Source: Quillaja saponaria
Taxonomy: Eukaryota; Streptophyta; Magnoliopsida; Fabales; Quillajaceae
DNA: 64,000 nucleotides
NCBI GenBank assembly: GCA_029379385.1
Contig: CM055615.1
Span: 6,138,001 to 6,202,000, forward strand
Reading direction: 5' to 3'
A program made the position numbers and the translations under genes. Under the pieces are notes generated by a model. That model was given only the letters and a program-made list of their open reading frames with translations, made no database searches and was not told where the DNA came from. Positions within the stretch are counted from its first letter, which is position 1; each line of letters begins with the position of its first letter. This document shows, piece after piece, positions 35,645 to 46,345 of this stretch.

Positions 35645-36420
35645 CTATTTCGAACCTGAAATGTTATTGACTCTCATAAACCCCCAAACATCACTATGTA
35701 TCATAAGAAAATGATGAGTTTGTATGTGTGGATGAGATTGGTATGTGTTTCTAGTGTGCTTGGATAACATGCAAGTTTCACAACTAAATGAGTCTTTCAT
35801 TTTATTAATACTCAATGAATGAAAAAATTTCTCAAGATATATTAAGCTTGGATGACCTAATATAAGATGCCATAGTTTCACTGCATCTTTATTTTGAAAA
35901 CTGACTTGTAAACCTAACTTAGCACACTTACTAGAATGTCTCTCAGCACTAGATGTTATTTGCAGAAGATAGAGTCCGAATTGATTCTCAGCACTGCCAA
36001 TCGTCCTCCCAGATTTTCGGTCCTGAAATTTGCACAAATCACCAGAAAAATTAATTAGATAGGGTCTGTCCTTAGTCATTTTATCTACGAACAGAAGATT
36101 ACATCTCAAAGTTGGAACAAATAAAACAGAATCCAATGTTACCTTATCTGATATAACCACCTTTCCAACTCCGTTCACCTTAGATATTGATCCATCAGCA
36201 ATTTTTATGCTCAAATCATCATTAACATCTTTATATTCAAAAAATAGACTTGAATCACCTGTCATGTGGTCTGAGGCACCAGAATCTACAATCCAGACCT
36301 TCTTAAAATCAATTTTAGCTACTAGAGCATGTAAGGAATTATCTTTCTGAGTTACAACCCCAGTGCCTATGACTGTAGAATTGGAATTTACAGAACCTGT
36401 TTGTGTTGTCAGCCTCTAAA
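35645..36420 (-). pseudogene. Copia protease and integrase zinc-binding domain
   Basis: The minus strand near 36290-36245 reads VWIVDSGASDHMTGDSSLFF: an intact DSGA aspartic-protease motif. Downstream is SISKVNGVGKVVISD and LDSVLFVPTLRCNLLFVDKM. The integrase zinc-binding part follows (LWHLILGHPS...FSCETCMLSKHTRNTYQS, the HHCC pattern) and the first catalytic Asp in FLMIHSDVWGFMRV. Upstream at about 36395 a stop (TAG for Gln) lies in the gag-protease linker. No CCHC knuckle is found between the primer-binding site and this protease. Confidence 0.88.
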
Positions 36421-36662
36421 TTATCTCTAACAGCTCTCGTTTTGTAGGTTCAGGAGTACTATACTTAGCAGAGGCAGTTGCTTGATGAGCATTGCCTTCT
36501 TGGTGTTGACCTTGCTTCCTAAGTCTTCAATCTGCAGGTTTTCCATGGATATTATTGTTTGATTTGATCTGGCGGACTCCTTCATTGTTATGTGGAGGAG
36601 ACGATCTAGTTTGGGATGAACTAGAAGATGTACTAGTATTCATAACGTGTTTTGAGCGGAAT

Positions 36663-36674
36663 TCTCTGATACCA
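36663..36674 (-). other. Primer-binding site of the copia element
   Basis: Minus-strand TGGTATCAGAGA immediately follows the LTR end TTTCTACA; initiator-Met tRNA type. Confidence 0.92.
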
Positions 36675-37051
36675 TGTAGAAACAGATATGTTTTTGTATT
36701 TTTTTTTTTTTCTTATTGTAGAAGACTCAATATATACAGCTTAGGAACTAATTACAAGAGAGAAAATCTCTCCAAATCTTACCTAAAATAAAAACACCAC
36801 AAATCTCTCCTAATCACCAATAATTAGAAAATCTCTCCAAATCTTACCTAAAATAAAACACCACAAATCTCTCCTAATCACCAATAATTAGAAAATCTCT
36901 CCAAATCTTACCTAAAATAAAACACCACAAATCTCTTCTAATCACCCATAATTATTGACCCTTAATTCTAGGGATTTGATTAGCTATAATCTCTCTATAG
37001 GTCAACTAACAAATTATAACAAGATAATAATAAACTTAAATACTAACAACA
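36675..37051 (-). repeat. 5' LTR of the copia element (377 bp)
   Basis: Ends TGTAGAAACAG and ACTAACAACA on the plus strand. It carries three tandem copies of a unit of about 65 bp at about 36761-36951, against two in the 3' LTR, which accounts for the 65-bp length difference. Confidence 0.9.
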
Positions 37052-37056
37052 GTATT
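37052..37056. repeat. Target site duplication GTATT (right) of the copia element
   Basis: Partner of 32618-32622. Confidence 0.88.
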
Positions 37057-37360
37057 CAAATTTGAATATACCCATATTCGATTCGATATTCCACGAATTA
37101 ATTGTGTTAATACGTATTCATTACTATTTTATGCGTATTTGTTAAACTATTCAAATATTATTTATAAACTATTTGAGTACTAATCAACCTATTCAAGTAC
37201 TATTCAAATACTATTGAAATTTGAATACAAATATTCTATATTATATTCAAATTTATGTTTATATTAATATTAGTATTCTAATTTGAATAGTGCACTATTC
37301 GATTCTAGTGCTAGTCATTGCACAGTAAGAAACATCCACAAACCCATTTTTAGTTGTCCT
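37057..37360. repeat. Palindrome-rich ATTCAAAT repeat region
   Basis: Repeated words ATTCAAAT, TTTGAATA, ATTCGATTCG and ACTATTCAA(G/A)TACT fill this stretch and the flank on the other side of the copia insertion (32565-32617, TTCAAATTAAATTCAAATT). The copia element therefore appears to have landed inside this repeat. Confidence 0.5.
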
Positions 37361-37641
37361 TGTTATAACCTTTACAACCCAATAATGTAAAAATCAAGTT
37401 TTATATGCAAGGTGTTAATTTACGTTATAAAATAATGAATTAATCAAATAATAGTATAGTTAAACAAGTTATAATTTGATATCTTAGTATATAATTTTAA
37501 AAAAATAAAATGTTATGTACTTGTCATCATGAAGTAAATAACACAGTAACCAAGTAAATTTGAGTAGGTGTTATAATATATAGGAATATATTAAGATTTA
37601 ATTCACATCACAACCAAATTAAATAAATAAACAATACCATT

Positions 37642-37681
<40 letters not shown>

Positions 37682-40600
37682 AGATTAAAAGAGGAACCAC
37701 ATATTTAAATATTGACCATAGCATTAAATATCTTGTATTAGTTAATCTTATGTTTTTCCTATTTGTTTTGTTCCCTTTTTGTTTTCTTCCTCCTATGACC
37801 GATTTCACTTCTTGAAGGTTCACGACTTTTCTTGGTTACTCTTTTCCACCACCATACTTGTCCTCCTCTAACAATTTTGGTGGTGATGTTCCTAACTCCA
37901 ACCAAGAAAGAGAAGTTTTTCTTTCCTTTTTCTCCCTTGTTTCCCACTTTGTTTTAGTTGAGGGATGGTTTAGTGAGTCAGGAGCTACTAGTAGCTCCAT
38001 GGAACAGATGGTAACAACCTTGTTTTCGACATTCCATGGATGAATAGGTTACTTTATCTTCCTTGCTTGAACTTAGTCTTGATTGAGCAGCTATACACGC
38101 CATCTTTCTTTTCTTTTCATGGCCGTTTAAGTGTTCTGATTGTTGGTAGTAGCTTGAATCAATCCCTAGCCTCCAAACAATTTTTTGTTTTCCCTTGCTG
38201 CACCTTGTCTATCATAGCCTTGGCAGTTGGTGTTGAGGCTGAAATTTTTCCCTTTACTTCTATTTTTTTTTTTTCCTTGTGGGTTTAAGAGATATGGATT
38301 CTTCTTCTTGTTTGTTTAATTTGAGGGTAAAGGTGTGTGTAAGTGTGAGTTAATTGAGTGTATAACCATTATTTCACAAGATGTTGCTGTCCCCTGTTTT
38401 GGGCAGCAACCTTGAACAATTTTACTTCTTGTTGGCTAACTGTTAAAGGCTAAGAAGAGTAGATTTCCCAGCTTAGGAGGTCAAGGCATCTAGGGGCAAG
38501 AAATTTCTGGCCATGGGACTTAAAATAGGTGAGGGTAATTAAGTTAGTTGGATTTGTTTAGTTGAAGTATTTAAGGTCTAGTGTAAAAGTTAGTACATAA
38601 GAAAAGTAAAAGAATGGTAATTTGTGAATCAATATTCAACATGAGAATTGATTTAATAATTGTGGAATTGATAACCTATGTTGGTTGCTTTTTAAGAAAA
38701 TTCTTGAATGAGTAAATGAATCTTAAAAACAAAAATTTGAAATGATTCATAATGCTGAATTAATGTGGAATTGTTTTGGTTTAAACCTTCAAAGTATCTA
38801 ACTTAACTTTAAAACTAATGTGGGAGTTATTAGGGATGTTCAATTGATGTGGTATGCTGAATTATTGGGATAGATATAAATATAGATTCACACACATGTC
38901 AATGGAGGAAAATTATGCCTTTATGGTGTTTGATAAAATGTTTGAAAGAAATTAGTTATAGTAAATTTAAGTCTTAGTGGTTAGTATTGTTGAAGTGACT
39001 AAGAATTCATGAACAAGAGCAAAGAGTGATTAGTTGATGTTGTAGGTTAAGGAATTAATGAAAATGAGTAGTGGTTATGAACAAAGGAGTGTTAGTTATG
39101 AGTAAAGTGTGGGAAAATGAAGGTTAGGTGGCTTTTGAAGAGTTGCAGGGCTAGATTACATGGGTTAGAAAAACCTTGTGTTTTATGTGCTTTCAGGGAT
39201 GAATTAAATTAACAGTTCAAAAGAGAAAGTGTAGCTTAGGATCTTGATATGTTGTCTACAAAATTTTGTAAATTAGTTTGAAGTATGTTGATAATTAGAA
39301 TTGTTAGACTACGGCTAGGTCATGCAGGATTTTTAGTGAACCTATTTTAGTATAACTGACTTTAGAGGGTTTTAAATTTGAATTATAAATAGAGTAATGA
39401 AGATGAACTGTTCCCAATACATTGATAAGAAAGAATAGAAAGTTTCGTAATTTCATTCCCTAGTATGAATTTTTTTTAAGCCTTAGAATTCGATATTGAC
39501 AGCTAGGAAATTGGTGCCCTATTTTTGGTTCATGTGAGGAATTGAGTAGGTTCAAAACTAATTATAGGAAAATTTTAAAAAATAAAAAAGATAGATATAC
39601 TTATCTATTGATAAACCTAACAAGTGGAATTTGATTTTCTTTTTCCTAGAGAAAGTTATGTTCAATTAAGTAAGGTAAGGTCAAAGCTGTCAAAATCCTG
39701 CATTTTGTAGAATTTGATGCAACTTCAAAAGATAAACTGTATTGATATAAAAATCCACAAATTTCAAACAATATTCCATTATAAAGTTACATGTGTCTAG
39801 TATTTAAAAAAATTTATGAAACTGGATTTGGAATTTTCTAGGGAAAGATATGGCTATTAAAGTTAACATTGGTCCAAACCTCAAGTTTGGACAATTTCAA
39901 TATTTTCAATTCACTAGTGTTTTTTCTTTTTTTAAATCTTTTTCATAGTTTTATTCTACCCTATGCATTGTCAAGAGATCAAAATGTCTCTCTATTGTCA
40001 ACTTTATCATATAAAATACAATTCATACTACTTGACATGTAATGACTTAATAGAAAACTTTCATAAAGAAACCTATATAAGTTGATTTATAAGCTTAGTA
40101 ACTAGAAGATCAGAACAATAATGTTTATCAACTAAGTATTATTTGGAAACATGAATTTCAATTCCGGATCCTAACATGGACATGATGATATGTGCGAACG
40201 TATGTGCAAGTGGCAAATGGGATCAGTTGAAGGTGAGTGGATAACTGTTTCTTTTAGGAGCTAGATTATTAGGTGTAATTATATGTGTATTTAAGTAGAT
40301 GTGATAAATAAAAAATAAGCAAATGCTGTATTTCAGTGATTTATTTGAATTATGTTTGTTAGATATTGATTATGATTAATAGGGGCTAACAAAGTGAATT
40401 TTTTTGAGAAATAATTTTTATTTTCGAAACTAAGATTCAGATGCACCTAAGATATTCTAATTTAAAATCATGAGAAATTTTGATTTAGAAAAATATTTTT
40501 TTAACTTAAGTGCTCAGCCTCAGTAGGATGAATAATGTACGGAGATTAATTTGTTGTGCGGGCACGTAAATGCTTGGCAAGGGATGATAATGTTGTGCGA

Positions 40601-41328
40601 GGTTAGGTTATTCAATAGCCTTTTGGTTGCTTTGTGTAATATTATTGCTTTGATTAATTTGTGATCTGTGTATCATGTAAATTGTGAATTTATGATGATT
40701 ACAATGTATATGTGTAATGTGAATTAAGATATGAACAATGTAATATGATGTTAGTATATATGTTATATACTTGTATTGTGTGATGCTAGTATCTTTTGGG
40801 TACTTTTTCCACTTACGGAGTCTATAGGACTCACCCTCTCTCATGGATATTTTTTCTAGTGATAGGAGTTTAGTACATGACGTTGCCAAGCTTGTAACTT
40901 GCCAATTGAGTACGGCAAGGTATTTCCTAGATCTCAGACTTGAAGTCAAGGATGAAAGTTTGCAGTCACACTAGAATTGTGAGGTATCTAATTTTGGTAT
41001 GATAGAAGAGTCTAGTTATTGGTCTTGATTAGGATGTGAAAGGAGCAGAGCTCCTTGTTGTTTTGGTGTTATTGTTGTGTAAGATAATAAGCATATGTGT
41101 TTGTATTTTGAGGCATGTTCCATATTGTTTGGGACCTGTGCCAATATTTAATAAATTGTTAGCTATTTCAGAAAATAAAATCTTACAATGAAGTTCCATT
41201 TTATAAAAGTTACTTTTATCTTTTGGATGGACCAAGAGTCATGTTTGTTATTTTGTTTTAAAGTCAGGGTTACGGATATTTGGTTATCTAATCCTCCAGC
41301 TAGTCATGCATTAGTGAGGGGTGTGACA
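37361..41328 (+). mobile_element. Solo LTR of the Tekay-like family, plus strand, about 4.0 kb
   Basis: It starts TGTTATAACC at 37361 and ends GTGAGGGGTGTGACA at 41328. It is the inverted counterpart of 26085-29804: for example 40795-40845 (GTATCTTTTGGGTAC, GGAGTCTATAGGACTCACC) mirrors 26582-26630. No polypurine tract precedes it and no primer-binding site follows it. The flanking pentamers GTCCT and CTCCC share only three positions, so the target duplication is eroded or absent. It contains an (AT)n run and polypyrimidine stretches near 37740-38280 whose ORFs are not conserved. Confidence 0.8.
37643..37679. repeat. (TA)n microsatellite
   Basis: Nearly uninterrupted TA dinucleotides inside the solo LTR. 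Confidence 0.9.
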
Positions 41329-43435
41329 CTCCCATTTGTATACCAGTGGATTCTAGCAACAATATTAATTGACTAAATTGCACTTTTGATCCGTTTAATT
41401 TTCTTTGAATTTTACTTTGGTCCTGTTGCAATTGAATCTCTAAAATGATAAAATTACTCCAATTGTTTTCCTGTCCATCACTTTTTATTTAAATTAGCTT
41501 TAACAGAGGTGATGTGGACAGATAGAAGTAGATGAAAAATTATTTGACTAATATCATGACAAATTACATGCATGAATTTTATTGAATAAAATCCAAAAAG
41601 AAAAAAGAAGAAAGATTTGATTCAAGATAGGTGGAAGATTGAGGACAATGGCAGGCATGGCCGCAATCATATGGCATACATGAATCAAGAATAATATAAT
41701 CATATGGCATGCTTGAATCAAGTTGCATGCGCTGTAATGATTAATAGTTTAGTTGAAGTCAAATTTCAAGATTAAGAAAAAAGAATATGAAGAACAAGAG
41801 ATAAGCGAGAATTTTTAATTTTTTTTTTGGTAAGAAGGTATTTTGGATCTAATTTCTTGGTACTAAGAAAAATAAGCAATAGTTAAGACGATATTTAAGC
41901 CGAGAGATTAGTCTCACACTAATATTATGAGAAAATTTAAAAAACCCAAAAAAGAAGATGGGAATTGTGGAGCATAGGCCATTATAACATGTATTTACAA
42001 GTTTTGATAGGCATTAGTGTTGCTCTTATTAAGTGGTCCAGTAGTATTTGAAATATCCGAATATTTTAGAAGTTATCGATTCTTTTAGAAAGTCTAGGTC
42101 CCTTCCCTACTCTAGAAAAAATATTTAAAAACATAGCAAGCATTGGAGAAACGACAAGGTGTGAAGAAGGAGAATATCAAACCTAACTAATATAGGTTTC
42201 ATCAAATTAAAATTTACTAGCATATAATGAATTGAAGGATAAATTAATCTTTTTCATATTTTATCATTTAATATGAGAGATTAAACATGCAATTCACGTG
42301 TTTTATTCTCTCTACTAGATAATCTTGTGCCACGCGAAAGAAATCTTATCCACGTGCTTTTTAAAGAGCCGTGTGCAACGTGTATTCTTTTAGAAGGAAA
42401 GTTTCAAAAGAAAGAAAAGAAGAAGACAAACAGAAAATTAGATTAGGAGACAAATATAGAAAATTAGACTAAGGATAAATATGTAATGAAAAAAAACAAA
42501 ATTTCATGTTGCCAAAAAAAAAAAAAAATTAAAACTAAATTGAAGCTAGGGAAAAATATTAAGATCTATAAAAAATGCTTACAGCACAAACAAGTTACTT
42601 CTTATCTATAAAAGATTCAAATATTTTCATGGTCTTCACCATGACTAAATCAAACTTGTTTAAAAAATATATTAGAGTAAACGAAATCCTTACATAAAAC
42701 AAAAAATAAACAATAATTTCACACTTACAAATATACTAGTTTTTATGTCGGGTAAGTCGTGTCTATGTATAATTTAATTTTAATTAAGATTAAATTATGA
42801 GGTCTCTAATATTAAATATTAAAAATTTAATTATTTTGGTTTCGTGAGAGAAATTTTCAAAAAATTACATAAATATTAATTTTAAAATTTACAACTAATT
42901 AAATTTTTAAAATCTAAAAATCTTATTATCAATTTTAATTTTTGATCTATTTTTTTATAAGCACTATTGATCATATCTTGTAATAGTTATAATTTGTAAC
43001 ATAGTATATCTTCCTGAATTCTCATAGTAATTATTTTTATTAGGAAGAATACTAATAATGAAGAATAAGTACGATGAATGTATCCATGCTTTCAGGTGTG
43101 ATTTTTATTTATTTTTTGTCAATTATATGATTTCCTTCAATATATAATAACCATTTTTTAGGTTTCTTCTTTTCTAATTTAGAAAATTTCATAAAAATGA
43201 TATATAATAATGGATGTTTGTATTAAGGTTTTCTAATGTCTTTTCATAATATTTAATTTAATTTTAGAAAAAAGAAAGAAAAGAGAAACTGAACCCATTA
43301 CCACCATTTCTCTTCCACTCACATATTCTCTTTTACCATCTGATCTATAAACTTATTTTTATTATTAAAAAATAAAAAAATAATATAACTAAAATATCAT
43401 GACCCAGTCAAGGCCATGACTAGAAAATAGTGATG
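41329..43435. other. AT-rich region without recognised features
   Basis: Two kilobases of AT-rich sequence with poly-A/T runs (for example 42515-42528). 41375-41480 has the CTAAATTGCACTTTTGATCC style of a common plant repeat. No reading frame, RNA gene or element boundary is supported. Confidence 0.5.
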
Positions 43436-43605
43436 TCAATTTTCGGGCTCATGCGCGTACCTGACTCGACCCGATTTTAATGGGTACAGAATTTACCCGT
43501 TCGGGTTAAAAAAGAGACAGTAGTTATATGGATATGAACAAATAACAAATATTCCCGGTCATGTCCGGGTAAGACAGAGATACCCGCATGCCCGATCTGT
43601 GGCTC
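43436..43605. repeat. CCCG/CGGG-rich repeat, possibly a hAT remnant
   Basis: Clusters of CCCGATTTTAATGGGTAC, TACCCGTTCGGGTTAA, CCCGGTCATGTCCGGGTA and ATACCCGCATGCCCG stand out from the AT-rich background. Such GGGTACCCG-style short inverted words are frequent in some plant hAT-like repeats. No termini were identified. Confidence 0.3.
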
Positions 43606-43955
43606 AGCCATTGCCCATTGATGCTGTATACCCATTACACATTGACGCTTCCTCTATCATCATTCTCGTTCACCTAGATTCATACAAAACCATCAACGAT
43701 TCTAACTCTAAAGCTTCCTCAGGTCACTGTTTGAACTCTAGACTACTTTTGGGTTTTGTTTGGACGTGTCGCGGTCGTCGAGCAATACAGAATTACGGAT
43801 GGAACCCAATATCCTTATCCATCTTCTCTGCTCCAAGACAGTCTCTTTTTTTGGTACAAAGGGGAACTGATAAAATTAAATCTAGAAGTGAGTTTTGGGA
43901 AGTTTATTCCCATTACATCTCCAAAATAAACACTAGAAATGCAAGATGGAACTAA
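43599..43955 (+). other. 118-codon ORF, unrecognised
   Basis: Starts MAQPLPIDAVYPLHIDASSI and ends INTRNARWN. It has slightly higher GC than the surroundings and continues directly from the CCCG-rich repeat. I recognise no domain, signal peptide or partner gene. It may be a chance ORF or part of the same element. Confidence 0.15.
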
Positions 43956-45489
43956 ATAAAAAATAACAACATCTTCTTGCACGAGTGTTTCCTAGTTTGT
44001 TGCTAGGCCATCCGAACAGTTGTTTGCTTCCTTGAAGCAATACTTAGCTCCCATATGTTGGACAAATCATCAAGTTCCTGCAATCATGAATGATATTGTT
44101 ATAAACGTTAGAGGCATTAGAGGTCTCTAAGACATTCTTCACAAGTCACTACATTGCCATTCTTTTTCCTTTGCAAGCACGAATCAGTTAGACAGACCCT
44201 TATTCCTCAGGTACCTTTTCCTCTCAATTTGAAAATTGTTTAATCGTTTTTGGTATTCGACCTGATCTACTTCTGGGTTATGTTGTGGACGTTACTGATT
44301 TTTATGTTGAATTACTCATTTTGCTGTTGAATTATTGATTTGGGAATATGGGTTTGTGTTATAATTTGATCTTGGGGTGCAATTTGGTTTTAGATCATTG
44401 TTTTTCAATATCTAGTTTGGTAAGTGTATGGGTTTTTATTTTGATTAAAAATGATTAAGAGAAAGCGAAGTTGTGGTGAAAAAGAAGCCAACAAGTGTCT
44501 TTATCATCTGTATAATGATGCCAATTTTCCGAATGTCTAAAAACTGATTATAAATATCTTTTTTTCTCTGTTGTTTGTATTGTTGAGCTCATATGAATAT
44601 ATATAGCAGTTGCTGTGCACTTATTGTTGTCTTAAAAGCTAGATTGAATAGGCTCATTATTGACTTTGCAGAAGGCCGATAGAATTTGTTATTGAAATTG
44701 CTATAAAAAACTATTCTGTGCTTTTTGCATGACAATTAGGCAATCTAAATTTCCTTCCTTTTTCATCTATCTTTATCTCATTTTCATGTTTTCTACCTAT
44801 GTACCATTGCCTGCTTGTGCTGGAAAATTAATGGAAAACAAAAAGAGTATCTTGTTCTGAAGCTAACTGATATGATAATTATTGAAAATAGTGTTGTTCA
44901 TCACAGGATGGTCAAATCCCAACTGTGTTGACCATTTATGAAACCTTATGGACCTGCAGGCTCCATCTGGGAAGCTTGTATCCATATTGAAACTGCTTTT
45001 TATTCTTAAGGATGCAGTTTCAAATAGTTGAAATTCTTAGTAGTGTTATCTATAGCCAATTTAGGCCATTTTCTTTTTATTATATCATTAAAAAAATGAA
45101 TCATATGGTTGCTGTTCGAATTCATTCAGCACCATTTTATGGTAACAACTTTTTATACATAGGAGGCAGTAGAGGTATTCAAATAAGATACTCTTTTCAA
45201 ATTAATGAACTTAAGGTATTCAAACAAGACACTCTTTTGAATGCCCCTTACGGTCTTTATTTTAATCATTTAGCTCCACATCTAATGTTAGTTTATCCAA
45301 AGACTTATTTCTCTGAAACTTGGAATTACCGTTCCAATCCATGTCTTCCCTTGGTGGGGTTAATAAGTCTATTTCTTTCTTTATTTTGATTTCTAGTTAT
45401 ATTCAATTTTTATTTTTTTTCGTGTGTGTGTGTGATTATTTTCAGAAAAAAGGTACCTTTAATCAGAACCGTTGATCAGAGATAGGGCT
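43956..45489. other. Unassigned region upstream of a Harbinger fragment
   Basis: It contains short coding-like scraps, for example a GPAGSIWEACIHIE-like peptide near 44955-45000 and the ORF 45012-45389 (IHSAPFYGNNFLYIGGSRGI), between T-rich intron-like stretches with possible acceptors. It may be the rest of the transposon whose tail is at 45490, but no transposase motif could be read. Confidence 0.25.
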
Positions 45490-45730
45490 GATGTTTAGAG
45501 TTTGGAAGAAAAATGACGAATGTTATTAACAATGCTCAGTTTTCCATTCATTAGACAAACAAAATTGGTGGCTATAACTATGGTATTACACAACTACATC
45601 AGGATAAATGTTAAAGAAGATGAGAAGTTTGATAGGTTCATGCAAATCCTAATTATATGTTTGGAGGAAATAACCCAACCATAGTTGAACTTGATAATGT
45701 TGATAATCATAGATTAAGATGACTTAGATA
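45490..45730 (+). pseudogene. PIF/Harbinger-type transposase C-terminal fragment
   Basis: The plus strand at about 45546-45640 reads FPFIRQTKLVAITMVLHNYI then RINVKEDEKFDRFM. After a frameshift comes NPNYMFGGNNPTIVEL and DNVDNHRLR, a stop and LRYACIQ. A hydrophobic stretch ending in LHNYIR or LHNFIR near the C-terminus is characteristic of PIF/Harbinger transposases and their plant derivatives. The upstream DDE domain is not readable. A fragment only, with stops and a frameshift. Confidence 0.6.
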
Positions 45731-46340
45731 TGCTTGTATCCAATGATTATTATTGTTATGCTATACAAATACCTCCTCTACCCATATTTAATTCCAAGAT
45801 GTATAGATTGACTTCATGCTTGGTTCAGTTTATTGATTAATTTCATAGACAATAAGATCAACACTTGTTTAGAATTTTTCAAGTCCAGACTTAAAATATT
45901 TTCAAGTCTAGACTTAACAGGAAAGCAGAGCTCAACCATTCATAATGGAAAGCTCATTTTCATTAATTATTTGATGGAAATTGCACTTCCATTCATCCTT
46001 TTATCTTTTTTTACAAAAAAATTATTAAATAACATTATATAATTTATTAATATATTGAGCAAGAACTTAATTTTATACAAGCTTTATGATCATATTTTCG
46101 GAAAATATGTCACATATGGATGCATAATATGATCAGGAAGTCTCATATATTTATGTCAAAGACTCTAATAAATAATTACGGGCTCAGACAACTTGAATAC
46201 ACAATATCACATGTTTAGATTGCTCATGATTATTTGTATATAGCAATAACTCCTGCTCTTATAATATTTTTTTTGGAAATGTTGCACCATATAATCTATA
46301 GAAAAATATAATTAATTGGCATCATAAGCTAGTCTAAACA
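45731..46340. other. AT-rich spacer
   Basis: No supported feature except the last bases (46332-46345, GTCTAAACACATTT), which belong to the repeat split by the solo LTR that follows. Confidence 0.5.
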
Positions 46341-46345
46341 CATTT
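46341..46345. repeat. Target site duplication CATTT (left)
   Basis: CATTT precedes the solo LTR; TATTT follows it at 52535-52539. The inverted empty copy near 62645 reads CATTT, so the right copy changed C to T. Confidence 0.85.

Larger units (their letters stand above)
32623..37051 (-). mobile_element. Ty1/copia LTR retrotransposon, complete ends, gag-less
   Basis: It has two LTRs (36675-37051 and 32623-32934), a 5-bp GTATT duplication, a primer-binding site, a polypurine tract and one internal region of about 3.7 kb. The internal region holds protease, integrase, RT and RNase H, but only about 400 bp separate the primer-binding site from the protease, so most of gag is missing. The two LTRs are very similar by eye apart from one missing tandem unit, so the insertion is relatively recent compared with the gypsy elements around it. 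Few stops and frameshifts split pol. Confidence 0.92.

Noticed and set aside
37361..41328. Full-length element made of the two inverted LTRs at 26085 and 37361
   Set aside because: Their opposite orientation, own ends, and the lack of primer-binding and polypurine tracts show two separate solo LTRs.
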